38,311 nucleotides of DNA from JAKPQD01 sp029572965 (GTDB lineage Bacteria > Bacteroidota > Bacteroidia > Bacteroidales > DTGW01). The stretch lies in contig DAOSPF010000032.1 of assembly GCA_035374585.1 (NCBI GenBank), positions 1 to 38,311 on the forward strand, given 5' to 3'. The notes below the pieces were generated by a model. The model was not told the origin of the DNA. It was given only the letters and a program-made list of their open reading frames with translations, and ran no database searches. Made by a program: the position numbers and the translations under genes. Each line of letters begins with the position of its first letter. Position 1 is the first letter of the stretch. Positions 6,964-16,447 of this stretch are shown piece by piece.

Positions 6964-9864
6964 ATGAAAAGAAGATTATTTATTACAGTTATGGTTTTGG
7001 TGGCATTTTTATGTTATCCAAAGTCCTTTGCAAATACTTGGTACGATAGTGCTCAAGTGCGTATAGACAGCTTACGCAAAGGTAATTTTACCTTTAAAAT
7101 TGTCGATAAAGATGGCAATGCTGTTCAGGACAGCGTAAAAGTTATTCATCGAAAACATGAGTTTCCCTGGGGGATATCAATTGATTTGCCTTATAACGCT
7201 ACTGTGCCTAATACCTATACTGCATCTTCTGCTATTATTGCTCCTGCAGACTCTGAAGTATATCGAACCGAAAGGTGGGCTGCATATTTGGCTTATTTGC
7301 TTCCGGCCGAAAAAGGGAAGAAGTATAAAATTACTGTCAAACTTTCTGAGAACTGGTTTGATGCCGCAGGAAAAAGAATTTTTGACACCTATGTAGATGG
7401 ACAAAAAAAGATTGAAAATATTGATAAATATATTTTGGGAGGAGGAAAATATAAACCTTTTGACACCTCAATCAATGTAGTTGCTACAGACTCTGTTATT
7501 CACCTTACATTTCAGTCAAGTTTAGATAATGCTGCCGTAATGGGTATTGTTTTGGCAGACAGTGTTGGCAATGCTATCCTTCGTATCAATTGTGGCGGAG
7601 AAGCCATGACCACCAAAAGTGGCAACAGTTATGTCAGCGATTTGGCATATATAGATTTGAATGCAAAATCTCCTTCTACCACTTCGGATGACTGGTACAA
7701 GGCTGTTATGTTGAAATATTTTAACTATGGTGTTTGTGGCAACCAGTTTAAGTGGAGCGGCATTGAACCTAACAGGGGACAGCTTAATTATGCCCCTTTT
7801 GAAAATACTTTAGGCTGGTTCAAAAAGGTAGGCTGGGATATGCGTGCCCACACGCTGCTTTGGGGTGGTACCAGTAGTACCGATTATCATGAATTGCCTA
7901 AGTGGGTTGGCGAATTACCGGGCAAAGCCATGTATGATACTTGTAAAATGCGCGTTAAACGTGAAGTTACACGCTATAAAGGTATTGTTCGTGAGTATGA
8001 TGTGATGAACGAGCCTACCCATGCAACTTATTTACAATCGAAAGCCGGGGACTCAATCAATTGGAACTGCTTCAAATGGGCTTACGAGGCCGATCCTACT
8101 GCCAGGTTTTTTGTGAACGATTACAATATTATTGAGTATCAGGATCAGACAGATAATTTCATTAAGCTGGTTAAGAAAATGCTTGAAAAAGGAGCTCCTG
8201 TTACTGGTATTGGTGCTCAATGCCATATTGGGGCCACTACAGATATTGATAACTTTAAAAAACGTTTTGACCAGCTTAGCCAGTTTGGCCTTCCTATTAA
8301 GGTTACCGAGTTTGATATGAACGCGTTAAAGGTTAGTCAGCAACAACATGCTATTGAAGCTGCTAAAATGATGCGCCTTTGTTTTTCTCATCCTGCTATT
8401 GAAGGTTTTATTTTTTGGGGTATTATGGACCCGGGTTGGGCCGATGGTGTAGCTAACCTTTTAAACGAAGACAGAACTCCTAAGATTGTTGCTGATACGG
8501 TCTATCACCTTATTCACAATGTTTGGACTACAAAAATAACCGATAAAACCAATGCTTCCGGTATGTTTACTTTCAAAGGCTACTACGGAGATTATGACAT
8601 CCTTGTCAAAGTTGGAGATACCTGGAAGAAATATTCAATACCTTATAAAAAAGCGTTTAAGGATAGTGTTTTTGTCCTGAACGAAATCATGGGCGTGGCT
8701 ACAAGCCCTGAAGTTGAAAAAGTAAAGGTCAATGCCCCCTCAACCATTGAAATTACTTTTAATAAAAAAATGAAAGACCCATCTGCTGATGCTTATAGTT
8801 TTAAGGTTTTTGACAACTCTACCAATTATGTTAAAAGTGCAGCCTTGAAAAATGGAGATTCTACTACCATTGTTTTGACAATGAATACTGCATTTAAAGA
8901 AAGACAATTCATGCCAGTTTCTTATTATCCTGGCAATGTTGAGTCTGCTGATGGCGGAAAACTCGAAGCATTTGGGCCGGTGCTTGACAACAACCTTGTT
9001 TCGGCATATCTTTCTTCTTCAACAAGCAAAAATGGGAAAAAGGTGTTAGTTGCATTCAACGGCAAATTGGCTGATACCTCACTTAATGCTGCTAATTTTG
9101 CTGTAAAAGTGAACAATGTAAACAATGCTATTACAGCAATAGCCCTTTGTCCAACAAAAGATACCGTATATCTTACTATTGCAAATCAGGTTGTAAATAA
9201 ATCTGATGTAGTTACAGTTACATATACGCCTGGTTCTTTAATTACTTCGGATAGCATGTATGTTGCTGCTTTTTCTGCTAAATCTGTGACTAATGCTATA
9301 TTGGAAGCAAAATGTGTTGCTGCTGTTACTGATTATAACGGAACACAGGTCTTACTCTCATTCAACCAATATATGACACTTCCGGCCGGAGTTGAAAACA
9401 ATTTTAAAATAAAAGTAAACGGTGTAGAAGTTGCCATTGAAAAAGCTGAACTGAAAAGTAATGACAGCCGTATCCTGATATTTACACTTTCTTCAACTTT
9501 TTATAAAGGAGATGAGCTTGCTGTAAGTTATGAACCTGGAACTTTAATGTCTGTAGATGAAGTTGTAGTGGCTAAATTTTCTATTACTGCTACTAACCGA
9601 AGCAAGATAGTGTCTGTAGAAAGCTTAGAAAGCGCCAATGCAAAGTATTATCCCAACCCTGTGGAGGATAGATTGTATTTGGCCAATACTTCAGAATATA
9701 CTATGGCTAAGGTTACTGACCTTTCGGGCAAGGTGTTGCTTCGTTCAAAAATCAACATGGGAGGTATTACAGAACTTAATACTTCGAATTTAAAAAGTGG
9801 TATTTATTTCATTGTCCTTTCTAACAATAAAAAACAACTTGTTTCAAAAGTGGTAAAAAAATAA
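6964..9864 (+). CDS. GH10 endo-xylanase with inserted malectin-like domain, Ig-like repeats and T9SS sorting domain
   Basis: This is a 966-residue secreted endo-beta-1,4-xylanase. A signal peptide covers about residues 1-23. The first barrel strand (HEFPWG, 65-70) is separated from the rest of the GH10 domain (about 243-520) by a malectin-like carbohydrate-binding segment (about 95-232) with the RTERW, RIFDTYVDG and INCGGEA signatures. The predicted acid/base is Glu350 (DVMNEP) and the nucleophile is Glu449 (KVTEFDM). Three Ig-like repeats span about 575-880, each ending in a Val/Ser-Tyr-x-Pro-Gly motif. The C-terminal ~75 residues (from YYPNPVEDRLYL) are a T9SS type A sorting domain, so the protein should be exported and attached to or released from the surface. 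It follows susCD in the PUL and is a candidate for the first cut of xylan outside the cell. Confidence 0.93.
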   Translation: MKRRLFITVMVLVAFLCYPKSFANTWYDSAQVRIDSLRKGNFTFKIVDKDGNAVQDSVKVIHRKHEFPWGISIDLPYNATVPNTYTASSAIIAPADSEVYRTERWAAYLAYLLPAEKGKKYKITVKLSENWFDAAGKRIFDTYVDGQKKIENIDKYILGGGKYKPFDTSINVVATDSVIHLTFQSSLDNAAVMGIVLADSVGNAILRINCGGEAMTTKSGNSYVSDLAYIDLNAKSPSTTSDDWYKAVMLKYFNYGVCGNQFKWSGIEPNRGQLNYAPFENTLGWFKKVGWDMRAHTLLWGGTSSTDYHELPKWVGELPGKAMYDTCKMRVKREVTRYKGIVREYDVMNEPTHATYLQSKAGDSINWNCFKWAYEADPTARFFVNDYNIIEYQDQTDNFIKLVKKMLEKGAPVTGIGAQCHIGATTDIDNFKKRFDQLSQFGLPIKVTEFDMNALKVSQQQHAIEAAKMMRLCFSHPAIEGFIFWGIMDPGWADGVANLLNEDRTPKIVADTVYHLIHNVWTTKITDKTNASGMFTFKGYYGDYDILVKVGDTWKKYSIPYKKAFKDSVFVLNEIMGVATSPEVEKVKVNAPSTIEITFNKKMKDPSADAYSFKVFDNSTNYVKSAALKNGDSTTIVLTMNTAFKERQFMPVSYYPGNVESADGGKLEAFGPVLDNNLVSAYLSSSTSKNGKKVLVAFNGKLADTSLNAANFAVKVNNVNNAITAIALCPTKDTVYLTIANQVVNKSDVVTVTYTPGSLITSDSMYVAAFSAKSVTNAILEAKCVAAVTDYNGTQVLLSFNQYMTLPAGVENNFKIKVNGVEVAIEKAELKSNDSRILIFTLSSTFYKGDELAVSYEPGTLMSVDEVVVAKFSITATNRSKIVSVESLESANAKYYPNPVEDRLYLANTSEYTMAKVTDLSGKVLLRSKINMGGITELNTSNLKSGIYFIVLSNNKKQLVSKVVKK

Positions 9865-10170
9865 ACATTCATAACAAACCGGGTGATGGCAAATGCTATT
9901 GCCCGGTTTATAAAAAAGATACCAAAGTTTGGCTTACAGATAAAAATATCGACAGAAGGCATTTTTCATAATTGATTAAATATCCATGAAGGATAATAAA
10001 ACAACATATCAGACACAAAGCATGAATAATTCATATTCGTTGTCTTTTCCCCGAAATAAAAACATTGCAAATGAAATATCCTTGTTTGGGCAAATGCTTA
10101 GCAAATAGGCATTGTCCGGGCAGTCAAAATATAGGGTCTAATTAGAAATATAGTAACATATTAATACGAA
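9865..10170. other. Intergenic region between GH10 and GH3 genes
   Basis: Apart from the hairpin at 9876-9909 I see no gene, repeat or strict promoter consensus in these 306 nt. The gap and hairpin make a separate transcription start for the GH3-esterase block plausible. Confidence 0.4.
9876..9909 (+). terminator. Hairpin after GH10 gene (possible terminator)
   Basis: Fifteen nucleotides on each side (9876-9890 and 9895-9909; outer arms AAACCGGG and CCCGGTTT) pair with a four-base AAAT loop, using a few G-U pairs. It begins 12 nt after the GH10 stop. There is no T tract, so it may instead be an mRNA 3'-end stabiliser or a processing site. Confidence 0.5.
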
Positions 10171-12771
10171 ATGCGGATGAAAAGAAAAACATGCACATTA
10201 TTAGCTTTAGGAATTTGTATGGGGGTGTGGGGCCAGATGATGCCTTTTCAGAATCCGGAGTTAAGTTCACAAGAACGGGCTCAGGACTTAATATCTCGTC
10301 TTACAATTGAAGAAAAAGTTACGCTGATGTGCGACCAGAGCGATGCAATACCTCGTTTGGACATCAAAAAATTCAACTGGTGGAGTGAAGCTTTACATGG
10401 GTATGCCAACAACGATAGTGTAACTGTGTTTCCTGAACCAATTGGTATGGCAGCCTCATTCAATGATGAGTTGCTTTTTAAGATTTATGATGCTGTATCA
10501 GACGAAGGACGTGCCAAGTATCACCAATGGTTGCGCAGGGGCAATGAAAATAAGCGTTTTTTGAGCCTTTCGGTATGGACACCGAATGTAAATATATTTC
10601 GTGATCCGCGTTGGGGTCGTGGCCAGGAGACCTATGGAGAAGACCCTTATCTTACTTCCCGTATGGGCGTTCAGGTAGTTAAAGGGCTACAGGGGCCTGC
10701 TGATGCTAAGTATAAAAAACTCCTTGCTTGTGCCAAGCATTATGCAGTGCATTCGGGTCCTGAATGGAGCCGTCATCAACTAAACCTTAATAATGTTGAT
10801 CCTCGCGATTTGTATGAAACCTATTTGCCTGCATTTAAAGCATTGGTGCAGGACGCTGATGTCCGTCAGGTAATGTGTGCTTATCAACGTTTGGATGATG
10901 AACCTTGCTGCGGAAATACAAGGCTTTTGCAACGTATTTTGCGCGAAGAGTGGGGCTTTAAGCATATTGTAGTTTCTGATTGTGGTGCTATAACCGACTT
11001 TTTTACCAGTCACAAAGTGTCATCAACTCCTGTACATGCTGCATCTAAAGGGGTATTGGCAGGAACAGATGTTGAATGCGTGTGGGAAAATTACCCGTAC
11101 AAAACCCTTCCCGATGGAGTTAAACGAGGGTTACTTAAAGAAGAGGATGTTGATAAAAGCTTGATGTGTGTATTGGTTGGTCGGTTTGAACTGGGTGATT
11201 TTGATGATGACAAGTTAGTGCCTTGGGCGCAAATCCCTGCTTCTGTTCTTAACTGCGAAAAGCATAAAAAGCTTGCTTATGAAATGGCACAGCAGTCAAT
11301 GACATTGTTGCAAAATAAAAAGAACATCCTGCCATTGTCAAAAACGTCAGGGAGAATAGCTGTTATTGGCCCTAATGCAAATGATAAAGTAATGCTGTGG
11401 GGAAATTATAATGGTACGCCAATTGAAACAGTTACTATCCTTGATGGTATAAAAACAAAGCTTTCGGATAAAAAGGTTTTTTATGATAAAGGTTGTGACC
11501 TTGTAGAAGATAAAGTAACAGACAGCTATTTTGGACAACTATCGTTTGAGGGTAAAAAAGGCTTTAAAGTAACATATTGGAACAACCCTGAAATGAAGGG
11601 TGATGCTGTTATAACTCAGTATATCACCGATCCGATAAAAAAAACAACTGCAGGGCAGCACGAATTTGCTTCGGGGGTAAAACTTGAAGGTTTTTCGGCT
11701 TTATTTGAAGCTGAATTTGTGCCCAAAGTATCTGAAGAGTTGATTTTTAAAGGTGGGGCAACCGGTTTTTTTGAACTGGTTGTAAATGGCGATACTCTCA
11801 AGAGATACCACAACTGGAGAACTTTACCTTCACGGATCCCATTGAAGGTTGAAGCCGGGAAAAAATACAATATTAAAATTAGCTATGCCCAGCTCAACAA
11901 TTGGCAGGCCAATATTGAGCTTGACTTTGGCAAAGAAGTAGATGTTGACTATACTGGACTTATCAATAAACTTAAGGGAATAGAAACTGTTGTGTTTGTT
12001 GGAGGCCTCTCTGGTAATCTCGAAGGTGAAGAAATGCCTGTGTCTTATCCGGGTTTCAAAGGGGGCGACCGTACCAATATTGAGCTGCCTTTGGTACAAC
12101 GCAACTGCTTGAAAGCCTTGAAACAGGCTGGTAAAAAAGTTGTTTTTGTCAATTGTTCCGGTTCGGCCATAGCGTTGACCCCTGAAACCGAAAGCTGTGA
12201 TGCGATTTTGCAGGCATGGTATGCCGGAGAGTTAGGAGGAATGGCTGTTGCCGATGTCTTATTTGGAGATTACAACCCCTCCGGGAAGTTGCCTATTACA
12301 TTTTATAAAAGCTCTGATCAATTAAAGGATTTTGAAGACTATTCGATGAAAGGCCGCACGTACCGATTTATGGACGATGCATTGTTCCCTTTTGGCTATG
12401 GGCTGAGCTATACCACATTCTCGATTGGAAACGCAAAGCTTAACAAAACATCTTTAAATAAAGGTGATTCACTTGTTCTTAATATTCCTGTTATCAATGC
12501 CGGAAAAAGAAACGGGACTGAGATTGTCCAGGTATATGTTCGCAAGGTAAATGATACAGATGGCCCCTTAAAAACACTGAAAGGCTTTAAAAGATTGAAT
12601 GTATCTGCCGGGAAGACTGCTCAGGCTGTTATTTGCCTGCCATACAATTCATTTGAGTTTTACGACCGTACAACTGGCAAAATGACTGTTGCTGCTGGTG
12701 AGTATGAAGTTTTCTACGGAAACAGCTCTGATAAAAAGGATTTGAAAACTGTAAAAATTACTGTTCAATAA
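10171..12771 (+). CDS. GH3 beta-xylosidase-like glycosidase with PA14 domain
   Basis: The 866-residue product has the GH3 layout: signal peptide (about 1-21), TIM-barrel domain (about 35-345), alpha/beta domain split by a PA14 insertion (about 460-588), and a C-terminal fibronectin-III-like domain (about 755-866). The nucleophile is Asp270 in VVSDCGAI. The acid/base is probably Glu618 in GNLEGEEM. The sequence resembles the PA14-containing beta-xylosidase/beta-glucosidase branch of GH3; beta-xylosidase is favoured by the xylan context. It would remove xylose from the non-reducing end of xylo-oligosaccharides in the periplasm. ATG codons at 10171 and 10177 are both plausible. An esterase gene starts 22 nt after its stop. 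Confidence 0.9.
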   Translation: MRMKRKTCTLLALGICMGVWGQMMPFQNPELSSQERAQDLISRLTIEEKVTLMCDQSDAIPRLDIKKFNWWSEALHGYANNDSVTVFPEPIGMAASFNDELLFKIYDAVSDEGRAKYHQWLRRGNENKRFLSLSVWTPNVNIFRDPRWGRGQETYGEDPYLTSRMGVQVVKGLQGPADAKYKKLLACAKHYAVHSGPEWSRHQLNLNNVDPRDLYETYLPAFKALVQDADVRQVMCAYQRLDDEPCCGNTRLLQRILREEWGFKHIVVSDCGAITDFFTSHKVSSTPVHAASKGVLAGTDVECVWENYPYKTLPDGVKRGLLKEEDVDKSLMCVLVGRFELGDFDDDKLVPWAQIPASVLNCEKHKKLAYEMAQQSMTLLQNKKNILPLSKTSGRIAVIGPNANDKVMLWGNYNGTPIETVTILDGIKTKLSDKKVFYDKGCDLVEDKVTDSYFGQLSFEGKKGFKVTYWNNPEMKGDAVITQYITDPIKKTTAGQHEFASGVKLEGFSALFEAEFVPKVSEELIFKGGATGFFELVVNGDTLKRYHNWRTLPSRIPLKVEAGKKYNIKISYAQLNNWQANIELDFGKEVDVDYTGLINKLKGIETVVFVGGLSGNLEGEEMPVSYPGFKGGDRTNIELPLVQRNCLKALKQAGKKVVFVNCSGSAIALTPETESCDAILQAWYAGELGGMAVADVLFGDYNPSGKLPITFYKSSDQLKDFEDYSMKGRTYRFMDDALFPFGYGLSYTTFSIGNAKLNKTSLNKGDSLVLNIPVINAGKRNGTEIVQVYVRKVNDTDGPLKTLKGFKRLNVSAGKTAQAVICLPYNSFEFYDRTTGKMTVAAGEYEVFYGNSSDKKDLKTVKITVQ

Positions 12772-12793
12772 AAACTTATAAAATATTTTAATC

Positions 12794-13936
12794 ATGCTTA
12801 AACATACATTAGTAGCGCTATTATCTGTATTTAGCCTGTTTGGTGTTGCCCAGCAGCCAACGGTTATTGAAGATTTTAAACCATCAACGCTCAATCAGCC
12901 CGGGAAAGAATACCCTATGGTAAACTCGCAGGGGTATGCCCGTTTTCGTGTCATAGCTCCTGAAGCTCAAAGTGTTATTGTTAGCCTTGGATTAGGGGGC
13001 AAAGGAGGAACTAAGCTTGTCAAAGGGGCAGATAGTGTTTGGACAGGGACAACAGAAGGCCCTATGGACGAAGGCTTTCACTACTATCATTTGACTATTG
13101 ATGGCGGTATCTTTAATGATCCCGGAACTTTGAACTTTTTTGGTTCGACTCGCTGGGAAAGTGGAATTGAAATACCAGCCCATGATAAAGATTTTTATGC
13201 ATTGAAAGATGTACCTCATGGTAATGTCCAACAGGTATTGTTTCCATCCCCAAGTACCAACAGCGTGCGCAGGGCTTTTATTTATACCCCTCCCGGATAT
13301 GGTAAAGATAAAAATAAAAGGTATCCTGTGTTGTACCTGCAACATGGATGGGGCGAAGATGAAACAGCCTGGAGCAACCAGGGACATGCAAACCTGATTA
13401 TGGACAACCTCATTGCCGAAGGTAAGGTTAAACCTTTCATTATAGTGATGACGTACGGAATGACCAACGAAATCAAGTTTGGAACTTTGAAAAGCTTTGA
13501 TATAAAACCATTTCAGACAGTACTTGTAAATGAACTGATACCTTATGTAGATGCTAACTTTCTGACACTTTCAGACAGAAACAATCGTGCTATGGCCGGA
13601 TTGTCTATGGGAGGCATGGAAACGAAAATGATAACCCTTGCCAATCTTGATAAATTTGCTTATATCGGGTTGTTTAGCGGAGGGACATTCTCAATGGAAG
13701 ATGTTAACAATACTCCTGGTTTTAAAGAAAAAGTGAAGCTGGCTTTCGTTAGTTTCGGTAGCCGCGAGTTAGAGCACCGCTGGCCTGGTTTTGGCGGAGG
13801 CGATCCAAAAGAGAATGCAGAGGCCCTAAAACAAGCTGGTATAAACAGTGTTTTCTATGTTTCACCCGGAACAGCCCACGAATTTCTTAGCTGGCGCCGT
13901 AGTTTACGCGAAATGGCCCCACTATTATTCAAATAA
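12794..13936 (+). CDS. CE1-like esterase, copy 1 of 4 (feruloyl/acetyl xylan esterase-like)
   Basis: A 380-residue secreted serine esterase. A signal peptide ends near residue 19-20, followed by a CBM48/E-set-like beta domain (about 35-130) and an alpha/beta-hydrolase domain of the esterase D/CE1 type (about 145-380). The nucleophile is Ser271 (GLSMGG) and the histidine His362 (GTAHEF). The residue aligned with the usual catalytic Asp is Glu325 (GSREL). Family members remove ferulate or acetate from arabinoxylan. It lies 22 nt after the GH3 gene, presumably in the same transcript, and closely resembles the next esterase, including the N-terminal NQPGKEYPMVNS segment, so the two are probably duplicates. 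Confidence 0.85.
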   Translation: MLKHTLVALLSVFSLFGVAQQPTVIEDFKPSTLNQPGKEYPMVNSQGYARFRVIAPEAQSVIVSLGLGGKGGTKLVKGADSVWTGTTEGPMDEGFHYYHLTIDGGIFNDPGTLNFFGSTRWESGIEIPAHDKDFYALKDVPHGNVQQVLFPSPSTNSVRRAFIYTPPGYGKDKNKRYPVLYLQHGWGEDETAWSNQGHANLIMDNLIAEGKVKPFIIVMTYGMTNEIKFGTLKSFDIKPFQTVLVNELIPYVDANFLTLSDRNNRAMAGLSMGGMETKMITLANLDKFAYIGLFSGGTFSMEDVNNTPGFKEKVKLAFVSFGSRELEHRWPGFGGGDPKENAEALKQAGINSVFYVSPGTAHEFLSWRRSLREMAPLLFK

Positions 13937-13971
13937 GGATTGAGAGTATTAATTTTTTGGTAATGAGCCGA

Positions 13972-14038
13972 AGGCTTTCCAGTTTTCAAAAACCTGGAAA
14001 GCCTAAGCTGCTAAATCAGCAATTTTGACCCAAGACCA
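13972..14038 (+). repeat. REP-like palindromic intergenic element, copy 1
   Basis: An 11-bp stem (AGGCTTTCCAG at 13972-13982, CTGGAAAGCCT at 13994-14004) with an 11-nt loop is followed by a conserved tail ending in CCCAAGACCA. A related element lies at 23594-23659 in the same orientation with the same loop and tail but different paired bases. It sits between the first two CE1 genes. Confidence 0.6.
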
Positions 14039-14062
14039 TTTTTTTAAATTATACAAAAATCA

Positions 14063-15223
14063 ATGAATATTAAACCTATCCATGCTTTGTTGACGGTATT
14101 ACTTGCAAGTCAAATAAGCTTTGCTCAAAATACCCCTTCTGTCGTAAAGGAAGATTTCAGACCTTCATCGGTCAATCAGCCCGGGAAGCAATATCCGCAA
14201 GTAAACTCTGAAGGCCGGGTGCGTACAAGCATTACTGCGCCTGAAGCCAACAAAGTTCAACTTGATATTGGCGGGGTGAAATATGACCTGGTTAAGGACG
14301 CAAATGGTGTATGGACTGGCGAATCTGCCCCGCAAGATGAAGGGTTTCATTATTATCAGCTCAATATTGACGGGGCATCTGTTCCTGATCCGGGAACCAA
14401 ATACTATTATGGTGCCGGACGCTGGGGTAGCGGGATAGAAATACCTGCGCCAGACCAGGATATCTATGCTTTAAAAGATGTCCCTCATGGCTTGGTAAGC
14501 GAGGTGGTTTATTTCTCAAAAATCACTCAGGCATGGCGTTGCTGTATTGTTTACACTCCTGCCGGATATGAAACAAACGCCAATGTTCGCTATCCGGTGC
14601 TTTATCTTCAGCATGGAAGTTTTGAAGATGAGACTGGTTGGTCAAGCCAGGGAAAAGCTAACCTGATACTCGACAACCTTATTGCTGATAAAAAAGCTGT
14701 TCCGATGATTATTGTAATGGACAATGGTTATGCTTTTAAACCACAGGAAGGAGAAAATAAGAAACCTTTATTGGTTTTTGAAGAGGTAATGATGCAAGAA
14801 ATTATCCCCATGATAGATTCCCGCTTTAGGACTATTGCTGATAAAAGGCACCGTGCTATTGCCGGTTTGTCAATGGGGGCCAACCAAACCTTGCGCATTG
14901 CCATGAACAATCTTGCAGCTTTTTCTGCTTATGGCGGATTTAGTGGCACTGCCAATTATCCAAGTGCCGATGAAATTGACCCTGTAACCTTTCTTGATGG
15001 AAAATTTGCTGAAGGTAAGGCTGTAAATCAACAATTGCCTGTCTTTTTTCTCAGTTTAGGTACAAAAGAGCCTAATCCATTTCCGGGTTCAGTAGGGGCC
15101 TTTCGCAAAATGCTTGACAAACAGGGCATCAAATATAGCTTTTACGAGTCGCCTGGTACAGCCCATGAATGGCAGACCTGGCGGAGATCTTTGTATCAGT
15201 TTGCCCAGTTATTGTTTAAATAG
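14063..15223 (+). CDS. CE1-like esterase, copy 2 of 4
   Basis: A 386-residue paralogue of the preceding gene. The signal peptide ends near Phe-Ala (20-21), then come the CBM48/E-set-like domain (about 40-130) and the esterase domain (about 145-386). The nucleophile is Ser270 (GLSMGA, so the usual second Gly is Ala), the histidine His368 (GTAHEW), and the acid position is Glu336 (GTKEP) rather than Asp. The N-terminal NQPGKQYPQVNSEGR segment matches copy 1. A 126-nt gap containing a palindromic repeat separates it from copy 1; copy 3 follows after about 30 nt. Likely substrate is acetyl or feruloyl esters on xylan, inferred from family and neighbours. Confidence 0.85.
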   Translation: MNIKPIHALLTVLLASQISFAQNTPSVVKEDFRPSSVNQPGKQYPQVNSEGRVRTSITAPEANKVQLDIGGVKYDLVKDANGVWTGESAPQDEGFHYYQLNIDGASVPDPGTKYYYGAGRWGSGIEIPAPDQDIYALKDVPHGLVSEVVYFSKITQAWRCCIVYTPAGYETNANVRYPVLYLQHGSFEDETGWSSQGKANLILDNLIADKKAVPMIIVMDNGYAFKPQEGENKKPLLVFEEVMMQEIIPMIDSRFRTIADKRHRAIAGLSMGANQTLRIAMNNLAAFSAYGGFSGTANYPSADEIDPVTFLDGKFAEGKAVNQQLPVFFLSLGTKEPNPFPGSVGAFRKMLDKQGIKYSFYESPGTAHEWQTWRRSLYQFAQLLFK

Positions 15224-15252
15224 ATTTTCAAAATTTTGAACAGTTGAAGTTT

Positions 15253-16416
15253 ATGAAATTTTTAGCCATCAGGAATTACTTAGCTTTTACTATTTTGACT
15301 TTGTTGCTTTGTTCGATGGGCATTGCCAAAGCTCAGTTGAAAGAAAACTCAGTTGCGGCAACAACAAACATTGCTCAAAACCTGTGTCCTTGTATTATGC
15401 CCGATAACAGTGTTTTTTTTCAGGTAAAAGCTCCCAACGCCCAAAAAGTACAGATTGATTTGGGGAAAAAGTATGATATGGTGAAAGCTACTAATGGCGT
15501 TTGGTCTGTTCGTACAGAGCCTGTGGTACCTGGTTTTCACTACTATTTTTTGGTGATTGATGATGTCCCTGTTGCTGACCCTGCAAGCCAATCGTTCTAT
15601 GGAACAGGGAAGATGACGAGTGCAATTGATATTCCTGAAAAAGGTATAGATTTTTATGACATAAAGGATGTCCCACATGGTTCAATTAGTTCAAAATACT
15701 ATTATTCTAAAGTAGATAATTGCTGGAAGAGGCTTTTTGTTTATACCCCTCCCGGATATGACCAAAATACCAATATGAAGTATCCGGTAATATATATTCA
15801 GCACGGTGGTGGGGAAGATGAAACCGGTTGGGCAATACAGGGCAAAACCGACCTTATTCTTGATAACTTAATTGCCGGTAAAAAAGCTAAACCTATGATA
15901 ATTGTAATGGCTAACGGAAACTCAAGGGCAGGAATTGGAGGCTATACAAGTGAAGCAATGGCAAGGTTTAAAAAGGAGATGACTCAAAATATTGTCCCGT
16001 TTGTAGATGAAAACTACAGAACATTGGCTGATGCTAAAAATCGTGCTATTTGTGGATTATCTATGGGAGGTGGACAATCGTTTTATGTTGGACTTCAAAG
16101 CCTTGAATATTTTAGTTCGGTTGGGATATTCAGTTCGGGAATTTTTGGGGGTATTCGTAATCCTTCAGGCAAAGAGTTTAATGCTGAAACGGAAATACCC
16201 GGTTTGTTGTCAAAATCGGATGAATTCAACGCAAAGCTTGATTTGTTTTATATATCCTGTGGAGAACAAGACCCCAGAATTGAATTTACAAAGAAAGCGG
16301 TGGATGTTATGAAAAAAAATGGATTAGAAGTTGAATTCAATTCTTTTCCTGGTGATCATGAATGGCAAGTATGGAGAAAATCCTTACATGATTTTGCTTC
16401 CAGAGTTTTTAAATAG
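15253..16416 (+). CDS. CE1-like esterase, copy 3 of 4
   Basis: I start this gene at the ATG at 15253, which gives a clean signal peptide (MKFLAIRNYL..., ending Ala-Lys-Ala-Gln near 28); an in-frame TTG at 15244 would add three residues. The 387-residue product has the same CBM48-like plus esterase layout. The nucleophile is Ser270 (GLSMGG), the acid Asp340 (GEQDP) and the histidine His369 (GDHEW). It is the only one of the four copies with a canonical Asp at the acid position. An HGGGEDETGW loop (around 184-193) is shared with copies 1 and 2. The reaction is probably deacylation of xylan side groups in the periplasm. Confidence 0.85.
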   Translation: MKFLAIRNYLAFTILTLLLCSMGIAKAQLKENSVAATTNIAQNLCPCIMPDNSVFFQVKAPNAQKVQIDLGKKYDMVKATNGVWSVRTEPVVPGFHYYFLVIDDVPVADPASQSFYGTGKMTSAIDIPEKGIDFYDIKDVPHGSISSKYYYSKVDNCWKRLFVYTPPGYDQNTNMKYPVIYIQHGGGEDETGWAIQGKTDLILDNLIAGKKAKPMIIVMANGNSRAGIGGYTSEAMARFKKEMTQNIVPFVDENYRTLADAKNRAICGLSMGGGQSFYVGLQSLEYFSSVGIFSSGIFGGIRNPSGKEFNAETEIPGLLSKSDEFNAKLDLFYISCGEQDPRIEFTKKAVDVMKKNGLEVEFNSFPGDHEWQVWRKSLHDFASRVFK

Positions 16417-16447
16417 CATTATTTAAATATAATAACAAACAAATACA

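Noticed and set aside
15244..15252. TTG start for the third CE1 esterase
   Set aside because: The ATG at 15253 gives a standard signal peptide and is the more common start codon.
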